From: Ructibacterium gallinarum
GTDB taxonomy: Bacteria > Bacillota > Clostridia > Monoglobales > Monoglobaceae
DNA: 64,000 nucleotides
Direction: 5' to 3'
Assembly (NCBI RefSeq): GCF_014982785.1
Contig: NZ_JADCKB010000019.1
Span: forward strand, 1 to 64,000
Shown here piece by piece: positions 37,301-47,100 of this stretch. Under the pieces are notes generated by a model that saw only the letters and a list, made by a program, of their open reading frames with translations, searched no databases and was not told the origin of the DNA. Numbering within the stretch: position 1 is the stretch's first letter; each line of letters begins with the position of its first letter. The position numbers and the translations under genes are program-made.

Positions 37301-38194
37301 CTCTGCATCACGATATTCAATTTTCATATTGAATTCTATGGTATAATTGCGCAGATTCTGAAGCAGCTGTGACTGACAGCTATCATATGCAGTAACCGCA
37401 TATACATGATTGTCCTCGTTGTGATCTACCCCCGGTTCTGTGATGATCGGCGCACTGGATCCTCCGCTCCAGCCTTCTGTATTCCCATCTTCAAAATCGT
37501 TGCTGTAAATCAATTCTGAGACAGCAGAATCAAAAACCGGCACCGGCACTTCACGTAGCGGTTTTGAAACCAATAAATTATCAATGCGAACACCTGCTCC
37601 GGAAGAAACAAAACCAAAATACCCGCTGCCATTGAACGTTTCATCCTCAATATCCAGCAAAGGCTTGGTTTTATTATTGTAAAAGATCTTGACCCGATTC
37701 CCATAGTGTTCCAGTCGGAAATAAACCCACTCTCCTTCGTCATCCGTAAAATCCTCGGAGGCGTCATACACTCTTCCGTCTCTGGTTTCCAGCACCAGTG
37801 CCTGGCCGTCCGAAAAATATAAATTATTTTTCTTCCCATTCTCTATCTGAAAATAAATTCCCGGCCATTTTGCCGAATAACTTTCCACATACCAATTAAA
37901 TTCCAGAGTATAGTCTTTCCAGCTGGTTCCTTCCTGATAATACACATAATCGGCATTGGGAAACAGTACCTGGCTGCCGTTTGAGCCTTCTTGAATTTCC
38001 GGTACTCTTCCCGCCGCATCCCAGCAGGTCCACGTAGAGAGGTCTCCGTTTTCAAAGTCCTCATATGCCAAAACACGCACAGAATCATCCGGCTGCGGTG
38101 TGATTTCTGTTGACGCTGCCAGTCCTATATCAGAAACAACGGCAATTTGAATACTACATAAAAATGCCAGTAACAACGCAATCTTTTTTTTCAT
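34328..38194 (-). CDS. Secreted SLH-anchored protein with three jelly-roll-like modules
   Basis: 1288 residues. A signal peptide (about 1-27, ending GLAAS) is followed by three modules at 42-211, 228-418 and 437-615, each starting with YEDFENG-type turns and ending RIDNLLV, YLDNLLI or YVDNFCI. An Ig-like region with QLYLWKNLDTLQVL follows, then a long helical part, a glycine-rich linker (about 1070-1095) and three C-terminal SLH repeats (about 1108-1285: FSDVTAQHWAY, FEDVASEEWYAP, FSDGDEISTYA). It is probably a wall-attached glycan-capturing protein. Next upstream gene is the ABC binding protein, separated by a hairpin. Confidence 0.82.
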   Translation of the reverse strand: MKKKIALLLAFLCSIQIAVVSDIGLAASTEITPQPDDSVRVLAYEDFENGDLSTWTCWDAAGRVPEIQEGSNGSQVLFPNADYVYYQEGTSWKDYTLEFNWYVESYSAKWPGIYFQIENGKKNNLYFSDGQALVLETRDGRVYDASEDFTDDEGEWVYFRLEHYGNRVKIFYNNKTKPLLDIEDETFNGSGYFGFVSSGAGVRIDNLLVSKPLREVPVPVFDSAVSELIYSNDFEDGNTEGWSGGSSAPIITEPGVDHNEDNHVYAVTAYDSCQSQLLQNLRNYTIEFNMKIEYRDAEGAWGNTWPGLYFRSADAKRYNLYFCTIPGAESITVERNKNGQSTGWMGNADATGFTDESGYWAYFKIEAYGNEIKIYYMDKENPALIFTDTDPEAPVGGELIFNYGGASMYYLDNLLITSKKADPAVSDPVQPDPEKELLLFQDYENGEALGWTAGGNVQIIGGNHVFAIDQPVYTEKEYADDFRMDFNLWVDYRDSAGNFAAACPKISFCANDSEAYYLQMNTRLSNGGNELALIKKTAEGDEWLAWPVVWVMDDNCSWVHMRIQKKGNEILVYYKDMETPIIQAVDHGTPCPGGKVGFDGENVRSFYVDNFCINTFLPSYLANIEDMQLQQKEGQISCMAQIVNLNEEPMDAIAVLAAYRGGRLAGLTAQEVNLKSNAPNGSTPEPDEVTLALTGNLTDYEQVQLYLWKNLDTLQVLCPPKERQNRSPVPEPISEHGLTVQAECLQEEVSISGTLTSGQEREISVLVLKPGINPENLKVSQMNLQNVAELRQIPVDEDDSFHFDFMMNETEAEGRYVVLAGNEYPITEEKTEFDFISTKKMDEFLQKINLASEPKALLAALTSEKYTAAAVKLNLYPDLFAKLQTAGKNAAGTLMLDEKPEAGFSESNLSGLAVRALAVGMVKDCVSKQDVKSVFGDRKDFYTFSSADWEAYAQAAGTLQEEICDGIYHNKGYYQTPEDIAADFTVQIALAKIFLANYTEIQKLLEENEELLGVDSQKVLKLGSSSQKNKVYTGLNQQRCFDAETFAKLYQQLLSQSGAIVTGGTGTSGGGGGGSFGGSRLSGGGAVVSKENGEGTSENLLPLKEAKFSDVTAQHWAYTAITELGKKGIIQGFEDGTFQPDATVSRAEFVKMLILALDMDVTDGESPFEDVASEEWYAPYIISAAKQGLVYGVSQNQFEPDSSITREDMAVILYRAVQNTQIALPAISDTVFSDGDEISTYALEAVKFMADAGIICGSENRFYPKDSALRSETAQMLYRILQADGRKQ

Positions 38195-38218
38195 ATTTCA
38201 TCCTTTCTTCATTTCATA

Positions 38219-38245
38219 GCCTGCCGCAGTTTTTTTGCGGCAGGC
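38219..38245 (-). other. Intercistronic hairpin after the ABC binding-protein gene
   Basis: gcctgccgca and tgcggcaggc form a perfect 10-bp stem. No T-run follows the stem on the minus strand, so it is more likely an RNA-stabilising or partial-attenuation hairpin than a full terminator. Such hairpins downstream of binding-protein genes often raise their mRNA level over that of downstream genes. Confidence 0.5.
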
Positions 38246-38298
38246 CATGCCGCCGAAAATCAATAACTTTATCTCAACGATAGCGTGTATTTACCATC

Positions 38299-39903
38299 TT
38301 ACTGAATGCTTGCATACCATTCATTTGCTTCTTTTTCCAGCTGTTCTCCGCCTGCCTTCTTCCATTTTTCTACAAACTCGTCAAAATATTCGATTGGCTC
38401 ATCTCCGGTAATAATGGCGATGTAGGTTTCTGAGACAATTTTATCCAAATCTGCCCCGTAACGGCTCTGAGATGGCAGAATGGTCTTTAATTCATTGCGC
38501 AGCCCGTATTCCATGGCTTTATTATCCTCTTCCCATTGGAGAAATGCTTCATCACCGATCTTATCCCATTCCAAAGACTTAACCAGCTGGAATACAGTAT
38601 GCCCCCCGATTTTTGCACGTTCAGTATATTGCTCATATTTGGGATCAAGATATTCAATACGTCCTTCATCGTCAAATTTCCAATGCACGCCCTCAATACC
38701 ATTATTGGCTTCTAAAGAATTCTGACGGCTGGTAAATCCAAGCTGATTGATGATGTCCAGAATTTTGGCCAGTTTGTCAGGCTGATCTTTCAACTGCGCA
38801 CCAAACCCTATTGTTGTATTGGTCGTGCCTACGATATTCCCCTGATCGATCACTTTGCTTCCATTAGGGCCGGTCAGCGGCACACCCAGCCGCAGGCTGT
38901 CAGCCGCCGTAGGATTTAATTTCCGAAGTTCCTTCCGATTATCTCCTTCCCAGTCATTCTTTTCTTTGCCGTTTTCAAACTTGGGTTTATAATGCCAATC
39001 TTCTCCGCTGGCAGTAAAACCAACTCTTCCCTCTACAAAAGGTTTTGACATATTACTGCCGCTGACTTGCCGCTCATCCATAATAAATTCGGGATCCAGC
39101 ACGCCATCTTGATACCACTTTCTCAGCAGAGCAAGTGCCTCTTTCATTTCTGGCTGAATATTGCAATACACCAGTTTACCGTCCCGCTCGATCCAATAAC
39201 CATCTGCCATGCCGTATGCCCCATAAACTGCATGCAATCCGCTGTTGGACATACCATAGGTATCATCTTTTCCGTTGCCGTCCGGGTCCTCTTTGGCAAA
39301 TCGGTACATCAAATCTTCAAATTCTTCCAGCGTATCGGGCAGATTTTCTACACCCATTTTTTCCAGCCAGTCCCCCCGATAAACCAGCGGCCGACGGGCA
39401 GGGTCTGCCAAGCTGGGGATTCCGTATAAAACGCCGTCTACAGAACGATACTTAAAAGCATTGGGCTCCATACTCATATAATAATCATACATCTCCGGCG
39501 CACAAGTTTTTAAAATCTCATCGGTCAGCGGCGTTAAAATACCATCTTTGCCATATTTATAAAAAGCTGACAAATCCGGCGTCCAAAGCACATCCGGCAC
39601 ATCCCCGCCGGCAATCTTCAGCCCCAGTGTTTCTCCATAATTAGAAGGATCAATATTCCAGACATCAAATTTTACATTAAATTTCTCGTTCCAATAATTG
39701 ACCATATCCGCATTTTCTTCTACCGGAGAACCAATCCACGCTGTCCAGGAAATGGTATACTCCTTATCGTCCTGCGCCTGATATTCAGAAATATCTTTTG
39801 CAGCTTCCGTATCATCACTGCTGCCGCCGCAGCCTGCAAGACACGTCCCTGCCAAAAGCACTGCACACGCTATCGCTGTTCCCTGCTTTAAAAATTTCAT
39901 CAT
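38299..39903 (-). CDS. Extracellular sugar-binding lipoprotein of an ABC transporter
   Basis: 534 residues. The lipoprotein signal has the lipobox LAGC near residue 25, followed by a Gly-Ser-Asp linker. The body shows family-1 solute-binding features such as NEKFNVKFDVWNIDPSNYGE, GGDVPDVLWTPDLSAFYKYGKDGILTPL and YGIPSLADPARRPLVYRGDWLEKMG. The large size fits the LplA/oligosaccharide subfamily that works with LplB/LplC permeases, encoded just upstream. No ATPase gene is present, so a shared MsmK-type ATPase encoded elsewhere is presumed. A Shine-Dalgarno (aaggaggag-like) precedes tandem ATG codons. Confidence 0.93.
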   Translation of the reverse strand: MMKFLKQGTAIACAVLLAGTCLAGCGGSSDDTEAAKDISEYQAQDDKEYTISWTAWIGSPVEENADMVNYWNEKFNVKFDVWNIDPSNYGETLGLKIAGGDVPDVLWTPDLSAFYKYGKDGILTPLTDEILKTCAPEMYDYYMSMEPNAFKYRSVDGVLYGIPSLADPARRPLVYRGDWLEKMGVENLPDTLEEFEDLMYRFAKEDPDGNGKDDTYGMSNSGLHAVYGAYGMADGYWIERDGKLVYCNIQPEMKEALALLRKWYQDGVLDPEFIMDERQVSGSNMSKPFVEGRVGFTASGEDWHYKPKFENGKEKNDWEGDNRKELRKLNPTAADSLRLGVPLTGPNGSKVIDQGNIVGTTNTTIGFGAQLKDQPDKLAKILDIINQLGFTSRQNSLEANNGIEGVHWKFDDEGRIEYLDPKYEQYTERAKIGGHTVFQLVKSLEWDKIGDEAFLQWEEDNKAMEYGLRNELKTILPSQSRYGADLDKIVSETYIAIITGDEPIEYFDEFVEKWKKAGGEQLEKEANEWYASIQ

Positions 39904-39926
39904 TATAAAAACTCCTTCCTTTTGTT

Positions 39927-39956
39927 ATCCGGCAGATCATATCCTTCCTGCCGGAA
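39927..39956 (-). other. Intercistronic hairpin between permease and binding-protein genes
   Basis: tccggcag and ctgccgga can pair around a 12-base loop. No T-run follows on the minus strand. It may modulate the ratio of permease to binding-protein mRNA. Confidence 0.4.
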
Positions 39957-40000
39957 AATATATCAATGATTTTATTTACATACAGTTTTTCTATGGGCTC

Positions 40001-40879
40001 TTATCCTTTCAAAGAACCAACCAAAATTCCTTTCACAAAATACTTCTGCAAAAACGGATATACCATAATGATTGGAATGGTGGTGACCATGATCGTGGCC
40101 GCTTTGATATTTTCCGGATTCACAATCTGATGGAAATTGTTTGAAGATGCATTGGGATTCAGCATCTGAGCTGTTCCCTCCAGCACAATTCGCCGCATTA
40201 CCACCTGCAATACCTGGAGGCTAGGCTCTGTATTATAAATCAGAGCATCAAACCAGGCATTCCAATGTCCCACCATAGACCACAATGCAATGGTTGCCAA
40301 AATCGGCTTTGACATGGGGATCACTATTCTAAATAGGACCAGCATTTCATTTGCTCCATCGATCAGAGCAGCTTCTTCCAAAGATTCCGGCAGGGACATA
40401 AAAAAGTTTCTCATAATGATCATGTTATATGTACTGATCGCTCCCGGTATAATAAGGACCCAAAGCGTATTCAATAGATGCAGTTTTTTTATCAGCAAAT
40501 AAGATGGGATCAATCCCCCGCTGAAAAACATGGTGAATATCACCAAGCCCATCCAGAAAGTTCTGTGCGGAAAATATCGCTTGGACAAAGGATATGCTGC
40601 AAAAACTGTCATGATCAGATTGACAGCGGTTCCCAACAGCGTCCGCAGAAGAGCGTTTTTAAAACCAACTGCAATATCTTCATTTCCCAAAACTTTACCG
40701 AAATTTTCAAGCGTCGTTCCTTGAGGAATAATACTGAAAGACAAACTGGAGATCTCCGGTGAACTCAAGGAACGTGCCAGCAAATACAAAAACGGATAAA
40801 CCATGCTGGCACAGATCAGCAGCATAATTATAACATTAAAAATCTGAAAAATTTTCTCAGCTTTTGTTCTGTGATACAT
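40001..40879 (-). CDS. Carbohydrate ABC transporter permease (LplC/MalG type)
   Basis: 292 residues with six predicted membrane helices, beginning NVIIMLLICASMVYPFLYLLA. The EAA loop that contacts the ATPase is ESLEEAALIDGANEMLVLFRIVIPMSKP. It pairs with the permease at 40900. The start follows aggaggtg. Confidence 0.95.
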   Translation of the reverse strand: MYHRTKAEKIFQIFNVIIMLLICASMVYPFLYLLARSLSSPEISSLSFSIIPQGTTLENFGKVLGNEDIAVGFKNALLRTLLGTAVNLIMTVFAAYPLSKRYFPHRTFWMGLVIFTMFFSGGLIPSYLLIKKLHLLNTLWVLIIPGAISTYNMIIMRNFFMSLPESLEEAALIDGANEMLVLFRIVIPMSKPILATIALWSMVGHWNAWFDALIYNTEPSLQVLQVVMRRIVLEGTAQMLNPNASSNNFHQIVNPENIKAATIMVTTIPIIMVYPFLQKYFVKGILVGSLKG

Positions 40880-40899
40880 TGTTTCACCTCCTGTTTAAA

Positions 40900-41865
40900 T
40901 TACCAGATTCCATATTCACTGAATCGTTTGGTTATATAGTTGGCTGCCGCCAGCAAAACAATAGCAATGATATTCTTAAATAAGCCTACTGCGGTCGAAT
41001 ATCCATATTCATTACTGATAAGTCCCACGCGGTAATTATATGTACTGATAACATCACCCACAGAATAAACAGCTTCATTATATAAATTAAAAATCTGATC
41101 AAAATCATCATTGATGACGCCGCCGACTGCAAAGATGAACATAATGGTCATGACTGGTATCAAAGAAGGAATGGTAATATGGAGCACCTGTTTCCATTTT
41201 CCTGCGCCATCCATGATAGCCGCTTCATATAATTCCGGATCAATGCCGGTCAAGGCCGCCAAGTAAATAATGCTTCCCCAGCCGACACCTTTCCACAAGG
41301 AAGTAACAACCAAAACGGAACGGAACCATTTTACATCTGCCAGGAAAAAGATTGGCTGGATTCCCATACTTTTTAGCACCGCATTGATCGGACCAGAGGA
41401 TGGGGAAAGCAACTGCATAAACATTCCCCCCAGTACGACCCAGGACAAGAAGTATGGCAGATAACTGATGGTCTGTACCACCTTTTTAAATTTCCGATTC
41501 CAAAGCTCATTCAACAGAAGAGCAAAAATAATTGGCGCCGGAAAGCCTGTGATCAATTTATAGAGACTGATCAAAAGTGTATTGGTGAACACCTGTACAA
41601 AACTTTCACTGTGGAACATCCGCTCAAAGTTCTCAAATCCGATCCAGGAACTTCCGATGATCCCCTTTGCAAAATTATAATCCTTAAATGCAATGATGAC
41701 TCCATACATGGGTACATAACAGAATATAATGTAAAAGACCACGACTGGGATAAACATCAAAGAAAGATATTTATATTTCCAATACCCATACAGTCCGGAT
41801 TTCTTCCAAAAACTCACTTTATTCCCGCAGGATGTTCCGGAACCGCATTTGGATTTCTTTCTCAC
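40900..41865 (-). CDS. Carbohydrate ABC transporter permease (LplB/MalF type)
   Basis: 321 residues. A basic cytoplasmic N-terminus is followed by about six membrane helices (first: YLSLMFIPVVVFYIIFCYVP) and the EAA loop DPELYEAAIMDGAGKWKQVLHITIPSL. It is the first gene of the leftward polysaccharide operon. The start is GTG 41865, with gaaagga upstream. It should form the membrane channel with the 40001 permease and import glycan fragments. Confidence 0.95.
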   Translation of the reverse strand: MRKKSKCGSGTSCGNKVSFWKKSGLYGYWKYKYLSLMFIPVVVFYIIFCYVPMYGVIIAFKDYNFAKGIIGSSWIGFENFERMFHSESFVQVFTNTLLISLYKLITGFPAPIIFALLLNELWNRKFKKVVQTISYLPYFLSWVVLGGMFMQLLSPSSGPINAVLKSMGIQPIFFLADVKWFRSVLVVTSLWKGVGWGSIIYLAALTGIDPELYEAAIMDGAGKWKQVLHITIPSLIPVMTIMFIFAVGGVINDDFDQIFNLYNEAVYSVGDVISTYNYRVGLISNEYGYSTAVGLFKNIIAIVLLAAANYITKRFSEYGIW

Positions 41866-42150
41866 TTATCTCATCCTTTCTTAAATTGATTTTGGTAGCG
41901 CTGTCTGGTTTTGCTTTAATTTTATTTTAAGGGATACTGCTGTAATTTTGCAATAGCAATCTTTTCATATGGTAGAATTTTTTTAGACAATTCCCGGTTT
42001 TTTTGGTATATTTGCAATAATTTGTGATGTTTTTAATAAGTTTCTATTGCAAATTTTACTACTTCATATTATGCTAAAGATAGTAGCGGAACGCGACAGC
42101 GTTCACTGTGTCTTTGGTTGCTTTAAGAACGAAAAATTGGAGGGAAAGAA
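41866..42150. promoter_or_regulatory. Divergent control region of the polysaccharide locus
   Basis: This 285-base spacer separates the two transcription units of the locus. On the plus strand TTGCAA (42047-42052) and TATGCT (42070-42075), 17 bases apart, could drive the GH127 gene. A small dyad gaacgc-gaca-gcgttc lies at 42089-42104. The left half is AT-rich with several attgcaa/ttgcaat copies (around 41960, 42012 and 42046) that could be operator half-sites for the AraC-type regulator. The leftward promoter could not be fixed. Confidence 0.5.
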
Positions 42151-44112
42151 ATGAACCTATGCAAACAAGCCAAGGCGACCTGTTATAACCGCCTGACCCG
42201 GCTCCCGCTGGGATCTGTTACTGCCAGCGGATGGCTGAAAGATCAACTTCTGCGTTCCAAAGAAGGAATGGGCGGACACCTTGGTGAATTGGAACCACAT
42301 CTTATTGGAAAGCCATTGACCACAGGGCAGTTAGAAGAAAAAATGAATCCCCGGCTCCGTGCCGGGTGGTGCGGAGAAATTTCCTCTACCTATTGGAATG
42401 GTTTGATTGAACTGGCGTTTACATTGCGAGACAACGACTTGATTACCATGGCAGGAGAATGGGTCGACGGTGTTTTGAACAGGCAGAGAGAGGATGGCTA
42501 TATCGGCACCTATCGGGAAAAAGAACACGACATCTATGACGATTATAACGCCTGGTCCACGGCACTTCTTCTGAGGGCTCTGTTATGTTATTATGAAGCA
42601 ACAGAACGGGAAGATGTACTGCACGCTGTTCATCGCGCCTTGCTTTGGTTTGTAGAAAACTGGACAAAATTCAGTTTTTATGCCGGCCCAGGATTGATCG
42701 AACCAACACTGGCAGTTTATATTCTGACCGGAGATAATCGGCTTTTGGAATATGCCCTTGCATTTGAAGAATGGTTAAATCAAAATACTTTATGGCCCAA
42801 CAGTACAAAAATCTTTCAAAAAGGACATGCAGATTTTAACTCAATGCACGCAGTCGCCTACGGTATCGATGTCATACTGCCGGCTCTGCTCCACAGTGCT
42901 GTCAATGCCCCTGAGAAACTGAACGCTTCCCGCATAGGCCTGGAATCCCTGATCCAAAACTGTATGATGCCTCACGGTGGCATATCCAGCAATTTTGAAT
43001 ACCTTTCACCCAAGGTAACCAACCACGAGACCGAATACTGTAATTTTACCGTTTATGCTTATACCTTTTCTTCTATGGCCATGGTCACCGGGAAGGCTCA
43101 TTACGGTGACTTGGTGGAACGAATTGTGTTTAATGGAGCACAAGGCGCCAGAAAAAAAGATGAAAAAGCCATTGCCTATATGTCAGCAGGCAATCAGCTG
43201 TTTGCAACAAAGCGTTCTTCTTCCTTTGGTCCTGAAGAAGATATGATGGTGTATGCTCCCAACTATCCCATTGCCTGCTGTCCGGCTCATTCGGTTCGGA
43301 TTATGCCGGAATTTGTACGCCATATGTGCATGACCGATGAACAGAACAATCTATATTTTATTACTTACGGTCCCTGTCATATCTCATATGAAGGAATTTC
43401 TCTGCATGTTACAACCGAATATCCCTTTCGGGACACCATCCATTTTCAGTTTGAAAATACGTCCGGCAAATCCTTTACCCTGTTTTTACGGGTTCCAGAC
43501 TGGTGCAGCGAACCTTCTCTACTTGTAAACGGCTGTAAACACAGCGCAGAAGTCAATGCAGATGGCTTTTTGGAAATTGACGGCATTTGGGAACCATCAG
43601 ATTCGATTACCCTGCAGCTTCCTATGAAAGTTCATACATCAGTGCTTTCAGACAACAACCATAAACATCCTGTTTTTATAGAACGCGGGCCTCTTGTATT
43701 TTCTAAAAAAATAGACTTTATGTGGTATGAAACCCAAGAACGAGGCTATACCCCGCTGCCGGAAGGATGGCATTGGTATGAAGCTTCTGCAAACGTGAAT
43801 TTTCTGCACCATGAAGCACAAAAAGCATTTGATTTCAACTATGCCCTGACGGGAAAAAAATTGGATCAAATAACAGTAACAGAAACTGCCTATACCTATC
43901 CATGGGAGGAAGCTCCCATTGTTTTGCAAATAACAGCTGAGAAAGCAAAGCATATGTTTCCCCCATATCCAATCAAAACACATGATCTATATCAAAATCC
44001 AACGGACACCGACGGAATAGAAACGCAAATCGAACTGGTACCATACGGATGCACCAATCTGCGCATCACCTATTTCCCGACTGCCGTTTCAAAGGAGGAT
44101 GTTTCATTATGA
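42151..44112 (+). CDS. Glycoside hydrolase family 127-type (beta-L-arabinofuranosidase-like)
   Basis: 653 residues without signal peptide, mainly an (alpha/alpha)6 barrel followed by beta domains. The zinc-thiolate active site of GH127 is recognisable: E295-Y-C297 in ETEYCNF and the pair C376-C377 in ACCPAHS, the first of which corresponds to the cysteine nucleophile. Family members release beta-L-arabinofuranose from arabinan or glycoprotein side chains; related subfamilies (GH146 and others) cannot be excluded. aaaattggaggg is the ribosome site. Its stop overlaps the next ATG by 4 nt. Confidence 0.88.
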   Translation: MNLCKQAKATCYNRLTRLPLGSVTASGWLKDQLLRSKEGMGGHLGELEPHLIGKPLTTGQLEEKMNPRLRAGWCGEISSTYWNGLIELAFTLRDNDLITMAGEWVDGVLNRQREDGYIGTYREKEHDIYDDYNAWSTALLLRALLCYYEATEREDVLHAVHRALLWFVENWTKFSFYAGPGLIEPTLAVYILTGDNRLLEYALAFEEWLNQNTLWPNSTKIFQKGHADFNSMHAVAYGIDVILPALLHSAVNAPEKLNASRIGLESLIQNCMMPHGGISSNFEYLSPKVTNHETEYCNFTVYAYTFSSMAMVTGKAHYGDLVERIVFNGAQGARKKDEKAIAYMSAGNQLFATKRSSSFGPEEDMMVYAPNYPIACCPAHSVRIMPEFVRHMCMTDEQNNLYFITYGPCHISYEGISLHVTTEYPFRDTIHFQFENTSGKSFTLFLRVPDWCSEPSLLVNGCKHSAEVNADGFLEIDGIWEPSDSITLQLPMKVHTSVLSDNNHKHPVFIERGPLVFSKKIDFMWYETQERGYTPLPEGWHWYEASANVNFLHHEAQKAFDFNYALTGKKLDQITVTETAYTYPWEEAPIVLQITAEKAKHMFPPYPIKTHDLYQNPTDTDGIETQIELVPYGCTNLRITYFPTAVSKEDVSL

Positions 44113-47100
44113 AATCACTATTTCGTTTCTTTGCCCTTTTCCTGAGCATGGTATTCATTGTTACGGCAACCCTCCTGTCTGCTTCCGTTTACGCAGACGA
44201 CCTGATTATACCCACCCCCGATTCAGACCGAACCGTATTTTATCAAACAGATTTTGAAGACGGTCATGTTTTGGATTGGACATCTTCTGCCGGTGACCCT
44301 GTATTAGTTGATGACACGATGGGCAAAGCCTACTGCGTACAGGGCTATGATTATCTGGAAGTAGAAAATGTTAATTTACTCAAAGAATTCAGCGTAGAGT
44401 TTAATGCAAAATTTAATACCGAACCGATTGGTCAGGCCTGGCCGGGAGTATATCTAAAATCCATGGGACAGCCAACAAGGTATGAATTTTTCTTTGAAAG
44501 TGCCCCGGGTCAAGAATCGGTAAATCTGAAAAAAAATCTCCTGGGGACCGTTGCTTCCTCACCGTTGAATTTTCTTCCTGATACCGATCAATGGGTGTAT
44601 CTTAAGCTGGATATTACCGGTGACACAGTTTCAGTTTATTACAACGACACCACCACACCGGTCCTGACGTATCAGGATCCGTCTCCTCTGGACTCTGGCC
44701 CTTTAGGCTTTTTCCTGGGCGGCTGCAAATATTATTACATTGACAATCTTTTAATCACCACACCAGAGCCCTTTGAGCCAGAAGTCATCCCGCCACATAC
44801 CGACAATCAGTCCGGGGGAATATACATGGACTTGAATTTTGAAAACAACAACATGGCACCGTTTATTGATGAAAACGGCGGGGCCAGTACCATTGAAGAA
44901 TATGACGGGAACCTCGCCCTTTCGGTAGGCCAAACCGTTACGGCCGGTGACAGAAGCTGGACCAACTGCTCTTATCAGTTTGATTTTACTCTGCTGAACC
45001 GAACGCTGACCCCAGATTCGTTTGTCCCCATAAAATTTGCTGTAAAAGATGACAAAAACTATTATTCCCTGCTCTTCAGCAATATAGGGAACAGTATTGA
45101 TGTTTATCAATGTGTCAATGGCGCTGAAACCTGGATTGGCCAATGCGGCATCTTTCTTGGCACGAACGAAACCAAACATTTTCGGATCGATACTGCTGAA
45201 AATCAGATTATTATTTATATAGGCACACTTAGCTATCCGCTGGACCTAAGCTGGCCTTCCATGCAGTTAGAGGTTTTAGATACCTTCTCCGGCGGTCTGT
45301 CCTTTACCCGGCCGGCGGCGGCAGAAAAAATGCTGGTAGACAATGTCAAGGTGTCCAATATCCAAAAACTCGGTGAAATCGGGCCGCGTCCTGATCCTGT
45401 CCCTCTTCTTGAACCAGTAGAAAACCCTGCGGACTCATGGACAGACATTGACGGCCACTGGGCAGCTGACGATATCTCCTATCTGGCCAGCCAAAACATG
45501 CTGTCCGGATATCCTGACAGCCTTTTCCGGCCGGAAGATTCGGTGGCGGTCAATGAATTTATCAAAATGGTTTTGTCTGTTTTGCAAATCAGTGTGCAAG
45601 CATCAGAAGAAACATCATGGGATGCTCCCTATATTCAGGCAGCAGAAAAAAACGGGTTGATTGGACAAAATGACTTTTCTGATTTTGACCGTCCAATCAC
45701 CCGTTATGAAATGGCCCGTATCATCGCAAAAGCGCTAACCTACCGCGGAGAAACGCCAGATGCTTCTGTCCCCTCTGCCGATGATGACCCGGCATTTCAA
45801 AACGATGTTGCCGCCGTGCGCAGTGCCGGGATCGTGACGGGATATGAGGACGGCCTGTTCCACGGGGAACAAAACGCCACCCGGGCAGAAGCCTCTGTCA
45901 TGATGAATCGACTGCAAATCCCCGGCCGGCGCATCAAACCAGGAACGGTCAATGTTCATCCCGAAGAATATCCCAACGCATTCCGCAATCCATTAAAAGG
46001 GTTCCGGGGCACCGTGGGCGACAAATATACTGCTGTTACAACAGGAAGCTTTAACTGGGATCAATTAGAAGACAACGTCAATGATGGTGTGGACAAATTC
46101 ATAGCCGCCTCTGATGAAGCATGGAAGGACTATCCCGCCTTAAATGTTAAGGTCATTCCCAGTGTAGTGCTGGAATGGCCCGGCGATCCCCATTGGCCCT
46201 CTGACCTGACAGACGGAGATTATACCAGTTTGGAATTCCAGCAAAGGCTGGACAATTTCATTCGCAAGATGGGAGAGGCTTGGGATAACGATCCCCGTGT
46301 CGCCTATGTCCGTGTAGGCTTGATCGGACTATGGGGAGAAATGCAAAGCCCCTATCCCTCATTTGAAGTGCAAAAGGTATTGGGGAATGCTTTTGACAAA
46401 TATTTTCAAAATAAAAAGGTACAAACCAATATCATGGTACGTTTTGGATATATGATAGAAAACAAGGTCGGCATTGGCTGGGATTCTTATGGACATTGGG
46501 GCAATCAACATGTATTTGACTTTTTCGCATCAGATGAAAACAAAGATATCTGGAAAAAATACCCCATTGGCGGCGAAACTGCCTTTGACTGGGGCGAACC
46601 AGTCGGGAAAAACCCCAATGACGCTGTAGCAAATTATCTGGACCGTTATATTGAAATTTTCCGCTTTACACATTGTACATATATTGGCTGGATTTCAGAG
46701 TATAACAAGACAGACCCTACCACAACCGCTAACGCGGCTGAAATACAAAAAATTCTGGGATATCGCTTTGTGCTTGACCAAGTCAACTATCCCAAAACCG
46801 TTAATCCCGGCGAAACCATGGAAATCAGCTTCAGTGTCAAAAATACGGGGTCCGCTCCCATCTACTATAACTGGCCGGTGGAAGTCAGTCTTTTAGATCC
46901 GCAGACCCGTCAGCCTGTTTGGTCAGATACCTTTAAGGATCTTGATATCACCACATGGCTTCCCGACGATGATTATAGCTATACACCGCTTTACAGTGCA
47001 AAAGGGAGTTTTGTCATACCAGAAGATCTGCCCGCACAGGAATACATTCTTTCCCTTTCTATTTTAGACCCGGAAGGCGGTATGGTTCCATCCGTAAGAT

